A stretch of DNA of 64,000 bases from Ancylobacter amanitiformis (GTDB taxonomy: Bacteria > Pseudomonadota > Alphaproteobacteria > Rhizobiales > Xanthobacteraceae). Both the position numbers and the translations under genes were made by a program. The notes below the pieces were generated by a model. It saw only the letters and a list, made by a program, of their open reading frames with translations, had not been told where the DNA came from and ran no database searches. This document shows, piece by piece, positions 27,421-36,734 of the stretch; the first letter of the stretch is position 1; every line of letters begins with the position of its first letter. The stretch is taken from assembly GCF_030814815.1 (NCBI RefSeq), contig NZ_JAUSVR010000002.1, forward strand, positions 434,001 to 498,000, in the 5' to 3' direction.

Positions 27421-27561
27421 CATCCTCCTCTCGCCGTCGGCGCCGGGCGGTCCTGCGACCATCGGCAGCTCGCGACGAACCCGATCTGCCCGCACTTCTG
27501 AGGAGCGCTTGTGGCACCAATGCGACGCGCAGGGCATCCGCGTCGCCAGTTCACGCGGGTT

Positions 27562-30027
27562 TTAGTTCGAACTCGTTCCCGAGCCAACCCCGGACGAGAA
27601 GCCCGCAGAACCCAGCGTGCGCAGGGTGACCGTCACCAGCACGGTGTCGACCCGCTGGCGATTGGTGCTTTCAGTGTAGTCCGAGCGGTAGCTCAGCGCG
27701 ATACCGAAGCAGTCATCGGCATAGGAGACGCCGATCAGCGAATAATCGATCTCTTCAAGCTGGATATTGTAGCGGGCGCCCGCCATCAACTTCCAGTTGT
27801 CGTTGATCTTGTATTCGCCGGTTCCCAGCACGCCTTCGCGCGCCTCGTAATAGCCGAGCAGCGGCTGGGCGGCGTAGAGGCCATAGGTCGCCGACAGGCT
27901 AAGCTGCTTCCAGGAAGCGCGGCCCTCAAGCTCGTAGCGCTCGACTTCCCAGTCGTCCTTGTCGAAGCGGAAGCGGTTGATCAGCGCGAAATCGCTGGTG
28001 GGCGCGTAATAGAGGCGGGCCACATAATCCGAGGCCGTGTCCTCCAGCCCGGATTCCGCCCCGGTATTGGCCATGTCGAGATAGGCGTAGGAGTTCTGTC
28101 CCGCCAGCTGGTACGACTGGCCGAACAGCGCATTGATCTGGCCGGCGCCCTGGATGTTGGCGGTGTACTGGATGCCGACATTGGCGCGGGTGCCGCCCTC
28201 GACGCGGTCATAGCCGGAATATTTGTTGATCTCGAACAGGTTCGTGTCGTCGAAGACCAGGCTCTGGGCGTCCTCGTTGGGGAACTTGCCGATATCGGTC
28301 TCGTTCGGTCGCACGATGATCTGGGCGATCGGCTCGATGGTCTGCGTGCCCCATTTCTCGACCGAGAGGAAGGGGTAGCGGTATTCGAGGCCCATGGCCG
28401 GCATGGCGCGGTACAGCTGCTCGCTGTCCGATTGCAGCCAGGGATAATCGACCGGATCCGCGTTGACCGCGGCAACGTCGAGCTGGACGTTCAGGAACGG
28501 CGTCCAGGACTGGCCCAGGTCGTCGATCAAGGTCTTGCGCCAGTTCGCGACGCCCGACAGGCGCGTGTAATTGCCCTGCATGCCGCGCATCAGGCACTCC
28601 GCCCGCGCCACCGCCGGATCGGCGCTCAACAGCGCGGTGTTGCAGCCATTGGAGGGGCCGTCCGAGCCATAGGGCACGGCCATCGCCTCGGACGTGGCAC
28701 GCAGGTCGATCTGGTTGCGGCTGAGGCTGGTCAGGTTGAAGTCGTAGCTGAACTCGCCGCCCATCACCGACTCGCCCAGCGTCTTGCTGTAGTCGATCAC
28801 CGGCGCCACGACCGGCTGCTGGTCCTGGATGTCGTAGGAGGTCAGGCCCGTGAAGTACTGCAGGCGGGCGTCGAAATAGCTGCGATCGCCCTGGCCCACG
28901 AGATAGAGCTGCGAGGTGACGGTCTTCGAACCGTCGTTCACCAGCTTGTAGTTCTGCAGGAATGTCTGGTCCGAACTCAGCCAGCCGTCCCAGCCCCAGT
29001 ACCATTGCTGGTTCAGGTTGAAGCGGCCATGCGTCTCGATCATGCCGCGCTGTTCGCGATAGCCGGGCTGGCCCTGGAACTCGTCCTTGTCCAGCTGGTC
29101 GATGCCGGCGGCGCGGATCGAGTACATGCCGGTATCGAGGCGATGGCGGAATTCGCCGTCCAGCAGCACACCCTGCTTGCTCAGGAACAGCGGCGAGAAC
29201 GTCACGTCCATGTTGGGCGCGATGTTCCAGAAATAGGGCACGGTCGCGCCGGTGCCGATCTGGCTGGAGCTGACGAATTTCGGGATGAGGAAGCCGGACT
29301 TGCGCTTCACCGTGGGATCGGGCGCCGACATATAGGGCACCCACGCCACCGGCACGCCCAGGAACTCAAGCCGGGCGCTCTCGAAATAGATCGTCTGCTC
29401 CTTTTCCTTGTGAATGATCCGCTCGGCCCGGATTTCCCACATGGGAGGCTTCGTGGGATCGGTCTTGCAAGGTTCGCAGGGCGTGTAGGCGCCGCTGGTG
29501 AGCACGGTCGTGTCCCCGCCCGACCGGTCGGCGCGGGCGGCGGTGAAATGCATGTTGTCGGGCGTGTCGATGCGCAGCGAGTTCACGAAGCCGTCCGTGA
29601 ACTGCTGGGACAGGTCGAGATTGTCCGCGGCGATGACCTTGCCGTCCTTGTCCTTCAGCCGGACGCCGCCTTCCGCGCGCAGCCGGCTGTTGGCGCGGTC
29701 ATAGACCACGCGCTTGGCCTCGAGCACGGCACCGTCGAAATAGATCTGGACGTTGCCGTTCGCGATGACCTCATTGCGATTGTAGTCGTAGACCAGCTCA
29801 TCCGCGGTCACGAGCATCTTCGCATCCGGGTCGACCTCGCGCTGGGCGAGCAATTGGCCCGCCGCACCAGTTCCACCCTGAGCAAGCGCCCGCCCCGCCG
29901 GAATCAACGTTCCGAGCGCGCCTGAAACTACCGTAAAGAACAGCCAACAAGCGGAGATGCCCAAACGGCGCTTGTGCCGCTCCACCATCCGGCCCGCTTG
30001 GCCGGCCACGACGCCGCCGACCTTCAT
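27562..30027 (-). CDS. lptD: LPS-assembly outer-membrane protein LptD
   Basis: Beta-barrel translocon that inserts lipopolysaccharide in the outer leaflet, with LptE. 821 residues from the ATG at 30027, which overlaps the lptG stop as ATGA and has GGGAGGACGG upstream. Signal peptide up to about GRALAQ; then an OstA/LptA-like N-terminal domain (LVTADELVYDYNRNEVIANG; RVVYDRANSRLRAEGG), then the C-terminal barrel. The conserved PYFWNIAPNMD and YRYPFLS strands are visible. Length is typical. Last or near-last gene of the lptF-lptG-lptD unit. Confidence 0.95.
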   Translation of the reverse strand: MKVGGVVAGQAGRMVERHKRRLGISACWLFFTVVSGALGTLIPAGRALAQGGTGAAGQLLAQREVDPDAKMLVTADELVYDYNRNEVIANGNVQIYFDGAVLEAKRVVYDRANSRLRAEGGVRLKDKDGKVIAADNLDLSQQFTDGFVNSLRIDTPDNMHFTAARADRSGGDTTVLTSGAYTPCEPCKTDPTKPPMWEIRAERIIHKEKEQTIYFESARLEFLGVPVAWVPYMSAPDPTVKRKSGFLIPKFVSSSQIGTGATVPYFWNIAPNMDVTFSPLFLSKQGVLLDGEFRHRLDTGMYSIRAAGIDQLDKDEFQGQPGYREQRGMIETHGRFNLNQQWYWGWDGWLSSDQTFLQNYKLVNDGSKTVTSQLYLVGQGDRSYFDARLQYFTGLTSYDIQDQQPVVAPVIDYSKTLGESVMGGEFSYDFNLTSLSRNQIDLRATSEAMAVPYGSDGPSNGCNTALLSADPAVARAECLMRGMQGNYTRLSGVANWRKTLIDDLGQSWTPFLNVQLDVAAVNADPVDYPWLQSDSEQLYRAMPAMGLEYRYPFLSVEKWGTQTIEPIAQIIVRPNETDIGKFPNEDAQSLVFDDTNLFEINKYSGYDRVEGGTRANVGIQYTANIQGAGQINALFGQSYQLAGQNSYAYLDMANTGAESGLEDTASDYVARLYYAPTSDFALINRFRFDKDDWEVERYELEGRASWKQLSLSATYGLYAAQPLLGYYEAREGVLGTGEYKINDNWKLMAGARYNIQLEEIDYSLIGVSYADDCFGIALSYRSDYTESTNRQRVDTVLVTVTLRTLGSAGFSSGVGSGTSSN

Positions 30028-31109
30028 CCGTCCTCCCGGTGAAGCAGGATGAGAACCCCCATCAATGCCCCAACGACTGCTGGAAACCACGCTGCCATGA
30101 CGGGGTGAACTGCCCCGACCTCCCCGAGATCCTCGGCGAGCTTGGTGAAAACATAAAGCAGAAACCCGGCGACCACGCCACCGAGAATCGTCTGTCCGAT
30201 GCCGCCGAAGCGGAATACCCGCAGGCTGACCGAGGCGGCGATCAACACCATCGCCAGCAGCAGCATGGGGCGGGCCAGCAGGCTCTGGTACTGCAGCCGA
30301 TAACGATCGGCCCCGAAACCGATCCGGGTCGCCGCATCGATGGCGGCCGGAAGATCCCAGAAAGACACCGTCTGCGCCTGCAGCCGGTCCTGGATCTGAT
30401 TCGGGGTGAGGTTCGTTGCAACCATGTAGGTATCGTACGCCTGCAGTCCTATTTCCGGAGTTAAGACCCGCACGTCGCTGAGACGCCAGGCACCTTCCTC
30501 GAGAGTAGCCGTTCGCGCCTCGATGCGCTCCAGCAACTTGCCATCCCCACCAAACAAGAAAACGTTAACGCCGGAGAGCTGGCGGCCGCGATCGCTCTGC
30601 GCGGCGGCCTGGATGATCGCCTCGCCGTCGACGCTTTGCTGGCGAATCCAGTAGCCGCCGGTGGTCGAGGCGAAAAGGCCGGTCTGGCGATTGAAGATTT
30701 CCGCCTCGATCCGGCTCGCGCGCTCCTTGAACTCCGCCGAAAGCGGATTGTAGACAGTTGTGGAAAACACCCCGAGCAGCAGCGCGAGGATGCAGGCCGG
30801 CGCGATGAATTGCCACGCCGAGACGCCGGCCGAGCGCGCCACCACGAGTTCCAGCCGGCGCGACAGCGTGAGGAACGTGCCGATGGCACCGAACAGCACC
30901 GCGAAGGGCAGCAACTGCTCGGTGAAATACGGCACGCGATAGAGCACCAGCAGCAGCAGGGTCGCGGAATCGACGTCGCGCTCGCCCACGCGGCGGGAGA
31001 GTTCGAGGAAGTCGATCAGCATGATCAGGAAGGCGCAGCCGATGAAGATCCCGAGCACGGAGGTGAGGAAGCGCCGGCCGAAATAGATGGCGAGGGTGCG
31101 GCCTATCAC
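30024..31109 (-). CDS. lptG: LPS export permease LptG (YjgQ type)
   Basis: Inner-membrane subunit of the LptB2FG ABC transporter that extracts LPS. 361 residues with six membrane segments, three on each side of a periplasmic beta-jellyroll. N-terminal IGRTLAIYFGRRFL and the coupling-helix region LSRRLELVVARSAGVSAW fit the YjgP/YjgQ family. Assigned LptG rather than LptF from its position just before lptD and overlap with it by four bases; the two paralogues are not reliably told apart by eye. Confidence 0.9.
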   Translation of the reverse strand: MIGRTLAIYFGRRFLTSVLGIFIGCAFLIMLIDFLELSRRVGERDVDSATLLLLVLYRVPYFTEQLLPFAVLFGAIGTFLTLSRRLELVVARSAGVSAWQFIAPACILALLLGVFSTTVYNPLSAEFKERASRIEAEIFNRQTGLFASTTGGYWIRQQSVDGEAIIQAAAQSDRGRQLSGVNVFLFGGDGKLLERIEARTATLEEGAWRLSDVRVLTPEIGLQAYDTYMVATNLTPNQIQDRLQAQTVSFWDLPAAIDAATRIGFGADRYRLQYQSLLARPMLLLAMVLIAASVSLRVFRFGGIGQTILGGVVAGFLLYVFTKLAEDLGEVGAVHPVMAAWFPAVVGALMGVLILLHREDG

Positions 31110-31149
31110 GACGGGACCTCCCGGCTGGAGCGCGCGTTGAGGGCTGCCA

Positions 31150-32307
31150 TCAGTTCACCGTGGCCCGCACGACGCGCTGCGCCATCTTGTCGATATAGCG
31201 ACCGATCGCCCGCGGCATGCGCGGCCTGAACCGCGCGCTGAGCGAAAGCGCCGAGCCGATGATGAACACGACCGGCACGAGATAGACGAACGGCACCAGG
31301 CCGGCATTGTTGCGCACCTGGTTGATCAGCCCGAAGCTCACGACCTGTAGCACGATCACGAAGGGCGCCGTGGCCGCGAGAGCGAGCCCGCGTCCCTCGC
31401 GGGTCGTTCGCGGCTCGGCCAGCGCGGCCACCGCGATGGCGAAGAACGCCAGCACATAGAGTGGCAGCGACAGCCGGCGGTGGATCTCCTCGGTGAAGCG
31501 TCCGGGATCCAGCTTGTAGGCGAGGTCGTTGGGGTCCGGGCTGAGCAGTTCGCGGAACGAGCGCTCCGGCGCCCGGTAGATCGTGTTGTCGCTGTTCGAG
31601 GTGAAGGGCGACAGGTCGAAGGCGTAGCGCTGGAACTCCACCACGTTGGTGTCCGGCTTGCCCGTGGAGCGGCGGTGGATCGCCCCATGCTCCAGCACGA
31701 GGAAGGTACCTTCGGGGCTGTCCACCACCTGCCCGCGTTCGGCGAGATAGGTGCTGACCTGGTCGGGATTGCGCGCGTCGTTGATGAAGATGCCGCCCAG
31801 CACGCCGTTGGCGTTGCGCTCGCGCACGTTGAAGACCATGCCGGGCGCCAGATTGGTGAAGCGGCCGGGCTGGGCGATGAAGCCGACGAAATCGGCCCGC
31901 ACGCGGCTGATCTCATAGCGGAACTGCCGCATCGCGGCGGGCACCAGCTCCAGCGAGAGCGCCGCACATCCGGCGGCCACCAGCAGCGCGAGGATGACGA
32001 GCGGCCGCAGGAATCGCCAGGTCGAGAGCCCGGCGGAACTCGCCACCACGATTTCCGAATCGCTGTTCATGCGGAAGAGCGTGTGCGCGACCGCCATGAA
32101 CAGCGCCGAGGGCGCGAGGCCGAGAATCAACGCCGGCAGGGCGAGGCTGGTGATGAAGACGAAGGCCAGGATGGTCTGGCCCTGCGTCGTCATGATGTCG
32201 AGTTCACGCAGCGCCTGCGTCACCCAGATCATGCCGGCAAGCACGAGAAGGGTTCCAAGGAAGGCGATGAAGGCCGTGCGGAACACGTAGCGGTCCAGTC
32301 GGGTCAT
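31150..32307 (-). CDS. lptF: LPS export permease LptF (YjgP type)
   Basis: Partner of LptG in the LPS exporter. 385 residues from the ATG at 32307 (MTRLDRYVFRTAFIAFLG); upstream in-frame sequence to 32400 is not family-like. Six membrane segments and a central periplasmic domain; coupling-helix region MNSDSEIVVASSAGLSTW. Separated from lptG by 40 bases. Divergent from pepA, as in E. coli, where lptFG and pepA are also back to back. Confidence 0.92.
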   Translation of the reverse strand: MTRLDRYVFRTAFIAFLGTLLVLAGMIWVTQALRELDIMTTQGQTILAFVFITSLALPALILGLAPSALFMAVAHTLFRMNSDSEIVVASSAGLSTWRFLRPLVILALLVAAGCAALSLELVPAAMRQFRYEISRVRADFVGFIAQPGRFTNLAPGMVFNVRERNANGVLGGIFINDARNPDQVSTYLAERGQVVDSPEGTFLVLEHGAIHRRSTGKPDTNVVEFQRYAFDLSPFTSNSDNTIYRAPERSFRELLSPDPNDLAYKLDPGRFTEEIHRRLSLPLYVLAFFAIAVAALAEPRTTREGRGLALAATAPFVIVLQVVSFGLINQVRNNAGLVPFVYLVPVVFIIGSALSLSARFRPRMPRAIGRYIDKMAQRVVRATVN

Positions 32308-32539
32308 CGAGCGGCGGTCCTCTGCTGCCTTGCGACATGTCCGCCGCCCCGGCGTGACCATCGTCGCCAGATGAATAATTGGCCTCGGGCTTCCGTGCAA
32401 ATCGGGCGATCGGGCGGGCGGTTCACCATGTGCGCCGCCGGGCCTCGTCGGCGTGCCCGCATTGGGCTAAAGATGATGGTCCAGAACGTCTCCCGCGCAG
32501 AATGACGTCCCGCGCGGACGACGCCAGCCAAGGTGCCCC

Positions 32540-34045
32540 ATGCCCGATACCGTGAAGTTCAGTTTCGCCAAGCTCCCCGCCGCGCTGGAGGGCATCACCG
32601 TCCTTCTCGCCGCCGAAGGGGCCGATGGCGTGCCCGCCCTGGCGCCCGCGGTCGAGGCGCTGCTCGCGCCGGCCGGCGACCTGTTCGCGCGGGCGGCACA
32701 GGCGGACCGTTTCGACGGAAAGTCCGGCACCTCGCTCGAACTGATCGCTCCGACCGGGCTCGGCGCCTCGCGGCTCATCGTGCTGGGCGTAGGCAAGCCC
32801 GCCGAACTGAAGACATTCGACTGGCTGAAGCTGGGCGGGACCGCGGCCGGCAAGCTGCCCGGCTCCGCCAAGGAGGCGGGCATCGTTTTCGCTCTTCCGG
32901 GCGGTGAGGTTGCCCCGGAAGCCGCGGCCGAGTTCGCGCTGGGCGTGCGCCTGCGGGCCTATTCCTTTGATCGTTACAAGACCAAGAAGAAGCCGGACGA
33001 CAGCGCGTCCAAGCTGAAGGTCACTCTTTATATAGAGGACGACGCGGCGGCGAAGCGCACCTTCCGGAAGCGCGAGGGGATCGGCGAGGGCGTGGTCATC
33101 GCCCGTGATCTGGTCAACGAGCCGGCCAACGTGCTCACCCCGACCGAGTTCGCCCGGCGCACCGGCGATCTCGCCAAGGTTGACGTCGAGGTCGAGGTGC
33201 TGGGCGAGAAGGAATTGCGCAAGCTCGGCATGGGCGCGCTGCTCGGCGTCGGGCAGGGCTCCGTGCAGGAGAGCCGCGTCGTCGTCATGCGCTGGCGCGG
33301 CGGCAAGGAAGACGAGGCGCCCGTCGCCTTCATCGGCAAGGGCGTGGTGTTCGACACCGGCGGCATCTCGATCAAGCAGGCCGCCGGCATGGAGGACATG
33401 AAGGGCGACATGGGCGGCGCGGCCTGCGTGGTCGGCCTCATGCATGCGCTGGCCAGCCGCAAGGCCAAGGTCAATGCGGTCGGGCTCATCGGCCTGGTCG
33501 AGAACATGCCCGACGGCAACGCCCAGCGCCCGGGCGATATCGTCACCTCCATGTCGGGGCAGACGATCGAGATCATCAACACCGATGCCGAGGGCCGGCT
33601 CGTGCTGGGCGATGTGCTCTGGTACGCCAAGGAGCGCTTCAAGCCGCGCTTCATGATCGACCTCGCGACGCTGACCGGCGCCATAATGGTGGCGCTGGGC
33701 ACCGAACATGCCGGCCTGTTCTCCAATGACGACACGCTGGCCGAGCGCCTTGCCTCCGCCGGGCAGGCGACGGGTGAGAAGGTGTGGCGCATGCCGCTCT
33801 CGCCCGACTACGACAAGATGATCGATTCGAAGTTCGCCGACATGAAGAACACCGGCGGCCGATTCGGCGGCTCGATCACCGCGGCGCAGTTCCTCAAGCG
33901 TTTCGTCGCGGATGTGCCGTGGGCGCATCTCGACATTGCCGGCACCGCGATCAATTCCCCGTCGACCGAGTTCAACCGCAGCTGGGGCGCGGGCTGGGGC
34001 GTGCGGCTGCTCGACCAGCTGGTCGCCGATCACTACGAATCCTGA
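32540..34045 (+). CDS. pepA: Leucyl aminopeptidase (M17 family)
   Basis: Hexameric two-metal aminopeptidase that removes N-terminal residues; in E. coli it also binds DNA. 501 residues: an N-terminal alpha/beta domain, then the M17 catalytic domain with [10 protein letters not shown] (metal lysine/aspartates), DMKGDMGGA, the signature [10 protein letters not shown] and a C-terminal DIAGTA. Start ATG 32540 with AAGG upstream. holC follows after 12 bases, the same pairing as in E. coli. Confidence 0.96.
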   Translation: MPDTVKFSFAKLPAALEGITVLLAAEGADGVPALAPAVEALLAPAGDLFARAAQADRFDGKSGTSLELIAPTGLGASRLIVLGVGKPAELKTFDWLKLGGTAAGKLPGSAKEAGIVFALPGGEVAPEAAAEFALGVRLRAYSFDRYKTKKKPDDSASKLKVTLYIEDDAAAKRTFRKREGIGEGVVIARDLVNEPANVLTPTEFARRTGDLAKVDVEVEVLGEKELRKLGMGALLGVGQGSVQESRVVVMRWRGGKEDEAPVAFIGKGVVFDTGGISIKQAAGMEDMKGDMGGAACVVGLMHALASRKAKVNAVGLIGLVENMPDGNAQRPGDIVTSMSGQTIEIINTDAEGRLVLGDVLWYAKERFKPRFMIDLATLTGAIMVALGTEHAGLFSNDDTLAERLASAGQATGEKVWRMPLSPDYDKMIDSKFADMKNTGGRFGGSITAAQFLKRFVADVPWAHLDIAGTAINSPSTEFNRSWGAGWGVRLLDQLVADHYES

Positions 34046-34057
34046 CGGGCGCAGGCT

Positions 34058-34516
34058 GTGGCCGACGGTTTGACCGAGGTGTTCTTCTATCATCTGCAGG
34101 GGCGGCCCATGGAGGCCGCCCTTCCGCAATTGCTGGAGAAATGCCTCGAGCGCGGCTGGCGCTGCGTGGTGCAGGCCGCCTCGCCCGAGCGGGTGGACGC
34201 GTTGGACCAGCTTCTGTGGAGCTTCGACGAAGCGTCCTTCCTGCCGCACGGCACGGATCGCCAGCCGGATCCGGCCCGTCAGCCGATTCTCCTCACGACT
34301 TCCGATTCGAATCCGAACGCCGCGGCCGTGCGCTTCCTCGTGGAAGGTGCCGTCCTTGAAGGGTTTGCCGGCTATATCAGGGTCATTCACCTGTTCGACG
34401 GCGCCGATCCCGACGAACTGGAACGGGCGCGCGCGCAATGGCGCGTGGCCAAAAGTGGCGGCCATGCGGTCGCATATTGGCAGCAGACCCCCGAGGGGCG
34501 CTGGCAGCAGCGCTGA
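34058..34516 (+). CDS. holC: DNA polymerase III chi subunit
   Basis: 152 residues, GTG start. The family pattern is clear: EVFFYHLQGRPMEAALPQLLEKCLERGWR, a DALDQLLWSF helix, FLPHGT, PILLTT and a C-terminal WRVAKSGGHAVAYWQQ. Chi bridges the clamp loader (via psi) and SSB at the fork. Located after pepA as in many proteobacteria. Confidence 0.94.
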   Translation: MADGLTEVFFYHLQGRPMEAALPQLLEKCLERGWRCVVQAASPERVDALDQLLWSFDEASFLPHGTDRQPDPARQPILLTTSDSNPNAAAVRFLVEGAVLEGFAGYIRVIHLFDGADPDELERARAQWRVAKSGGHAVAYWQQTPEGRWQQR

Positions 34517-34818
34517 TCACGCCCGCGCCGCAAAAGCGCCGGCCCGCCGCCATCCCGACATCTCATGACATTTCGTTAAGCCTTGATTCACCATGTGTTT
34601 TCCGCATGGTGGCTATGGCGTCGCGGCGCTGGCGGAGTGTGTGAGAATTGTGTCTACATGGCAACACTCCCCTGCCGAATGCCCTGAGGGGCCGCTTCTG
34701 GGCCACTTTGGCTTTGCACGGACCAGGGCTTTCCAACAATATCGTCTGCGGATGCCGCGGTTGCGGTGGGTCCTGACAAGCGAAAACCCAACATTGGTCC
34801 AATTTGGGGGAGAATGAA
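34517..34818 (+). other. Spacer upstream of the porin gene
   Basis: 302 bases without a gene. An A/T-richer patch at about 34560-34610 may hold the promoter, but I found no pair of boxes worth naming. A strong Shine-Dalgarno, GGGGGAG at 34806-34812, ends the leader. Confidence 0.4.
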
Positions 34819-36072
34819 GTGAAGACGGTCATCAAGAATGTGCTGCTCGGCTCGGTCGCTGGGCTTGCCATGGTCGGGACTGCTGCGGCGGCCGATCTGC
34901 CTGTGAAGGCGAAGGCTGCGGAATATGTGAAGATCTGCTCCACCTATGGCGCGGGCTTCTACTACATTCCCGGCACTGACACCTGCCTGAAGGTCGGCGG
35001 CTTCGTGCAGGCCGACTACTACTGGCAGGATTACGACTACCTGCCGAGCGGCGACTTCCAGTCGACGTACTTCCGCGCTCGTGGCGCTATCCGCCTCGAC
35101 GCCCGCACGCAGACCGAATACGGCACCCTGCGTTCGTTCATCGACCTGCGCGCCACCTACGGCGACGGCCTCGGTAACGTTTACGGCGACGGCGGCGATT
35201 CGACCGCGATCAACCTCGACAAGGGTTACATCCAGTTCGCTGGGTTCACCTTCGGTAAGGTTCAGTCGTTCTTCGACTACTACGCCGACAACAACGTGTG
35301 GGGCTTCGACTCGGTCTACCTGACGGCCGACACGAACGTCACCGCTGCTGCCTACACCGCGGACTTCGGCAACGGCTTCACCGCCACGATCTCGGTGGAA
35401 GACGACTCGAACCGCTCGAACGGCGACAGCCTCGGTCAGACCGCTCAGCCGGATATCCCGGCCCTGATCGGTAACATCAACTACGAAGGCGAGTGGGGCG
35501 GCTTCCAGATTTCGGGCGCGGTCCGTCAGCTGGACGACAGCTACTACAACACCCAGGGCATCACGACCGCCGACTCGGTTGGTTGGGCTGTTCTCGGTGG
35601 CGTGAAGTTCAACCTGCCGATGCTCGGCGAGGGTGACACGCTGTACCTCGAAGGCGCCTATGGCAGCGGTGCTACCGGCTACACCGGTATCAACGGCAAC
35701 TACTCCTCGATCTATTCGATCCAGGACCTCTACTACAACCCGGTCACCAACGAGCTCGAGTCGTCTGACGTTTGGACGATCGCTGCCGAACTGACCCACT
35801 ACTTCACGCCCCAGGTCTTCGGCGTGCTGTACGGCAACTACGGCGAAGCGGATGTCCCGGCTGCCAACACGGCTGCTTACGGCACTCCCGGCCTGAACAT
35901 GTGGACTGCTGGTGCCAGCCTGAACTGGACGCCGGTCAAGAACCTCCTGTTCGTGGCGCAGTACACCTACGGCGCGTCTGATTACAACGCTCCCGTCACC
36001 GACGCTTTTGGCAACCTCACCAATTCGTCGAACTTCAATCAGGTGCTGCTCTCGGTTCGCCGCACCTTCTGA
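34819..36072 (+). CDS. Outer-membrane porin (Hyphomicrobiales porin family)
   Basis: 417 residues from the GTG at 34819 with GGGGGAG before it. Signal peptide (MKTVIKNVLLGSVAGLAMV...AAA) is cleaved before ADLPVKA. Mature protein begins with the family's EYVKICSTYGAGFYYIPG and two early cysteines, then amphipathic strands rich in Tyr, Gly and Asp, and ends LSVRRTF with the terminal Phe that BamA recognises. Codon choice is much more uniform (for example GAC, TAC, AAC) than nearby genes, as for a highly expressed protein. Single-gene unit with its own terminator. Confidence 0.95.
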   Translation: MKTVIKNVLLGSVAGLAMVGTAAAADLPVKAKAAEYVKICSTYGAGFYYIPGTDTCLKVGGFVQADYYWQDYDYLPSGDFQSTYFRARGAIRLDARTQTEYGTLRSFIDLRATYGDGLGNVYGDGGDSTAINLDKGYIQFAGFTFGKVQSFFDYYADNNVWGFDSVYLTADTNVTAAAYTADFGNGFTATISVEDDSNRSNGDSLGQTAQPDIPALIGNINYEGEWGGFQISGAVRQLDDSYYNTQGITTADSVGWAVLGGVKFNLPMLGEGDTLYLEGAYGSGATGYTGINGNYSSIYSIQDLYYNPVTNELESSDVWTIAAELTHYFTPQVFGVLYGNYGEADVPAANTAAYGTPGLNMWTAGASLNWTPVKNLLFVAQYTYGASDYNAPVTDAFGNLTNSSNFNQVLLSVRRTF

Positions 36073-36097
36073 TCTCTTCCGAGATCGGATTGAATGG

Positions 36098-36127
36098 AAA
36101 CCCCGGCCTTGTGCCGGGGTTTCTTTT
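36098..36127 (+). terminator. Intrinsic terminator of the porin gene
   Basis: Stem aaccccggc/gccggggtt around a cttgt loop, then ttctttttg. A smaller hairpin gatctc/gagatc at 36071-36086 precedes it at the stop codon. Confidence 0.9.
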
Positions 36128-36734
36128 TGCGTTCAGTTTTGTGCGTTGGGACGTTCGATGGTCATCGTCGATCCACCCGAGGCAAGCGTCGCGCTCGTTG
36201 GCGCGGACGACCCTATCGGCCATGCCGATGATGCACCGCCCCTCGTCGCCAGCCATGGATGGGGGACAGATATCGCGGAGCGAGACCGCACCCGGCGCCC
36301 CGCGCCAGACGGCCGGCGCCCGAGGCGCCGCAAGCTCTGTCCGCGCGCAAGCGCGATACGCTCCCGCGCGCAAGCGCGACACGCTCATGTGTGGGGGAGG
36401 GGAGGCTCCGAGCCTGTCCGTGGCCGCGCCTCCTCCGGCAGGCTTTCTCCGGCAGTCTCTTGCTCCCGCGCCACGCGCTCGATTGCGGCCGCGAGACCAG
36501 ACCACGCCTGCCAGGGCGGGTACGGAAACATCCGATCAGTTTGTTGAGTGCAGGTTTGCATCGCGGCGCCCGCCGCGACAGGCCAAGCGGCGTGGCTTCG
36601 GGGGCCGTATCCAGCCGGCGCTTTCGCGGATGCCGACCACGTCCGGCGAGCCGCCGTTCCGTGGCACCCTCCATCGCCGAGCTTTTGCGTGCCTTTATGT
36701 GGAGCCGGCGCTTTCCGGCGCTGGCCGCGAAGAG
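36128..36734. other. Spacer between porin terminator and ABC-F gene
   Basis: 607 bases with no convincing gene on either strand: the open frames lack family features and look like GC-rich noncoding reading. It contains a tandem direct repeat of about 22 bases (36341-36362 and 36364-36385) with an internal cgcgcgcaagcgcg palindrome, and two copies of agccggcgctttc near 36612 and 36703. Confidence 0.5.
36341..36386 (+). repeat. Direct repeat of about 22 bp, two copies
   Basis: ccgcgcgcaagcgcga is present in both copies, followed by tacgct in the first and cacgct in the second; one intervening base. The core gcgc-gcaa-gcgc is self-complementary. Confidence 0.7.

Noticed and set aside
27511-29925. 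804-codon plus-strand frame opposite lptD
   Set aside because: Antisense shadow; lptD has signal peptide, domains and operon context.
36128-36734. Small proteins in the spacer after the porin
   Set aside because: Frames lack ribosome-binding sites and family features and resemble translated GC-rich repeats.
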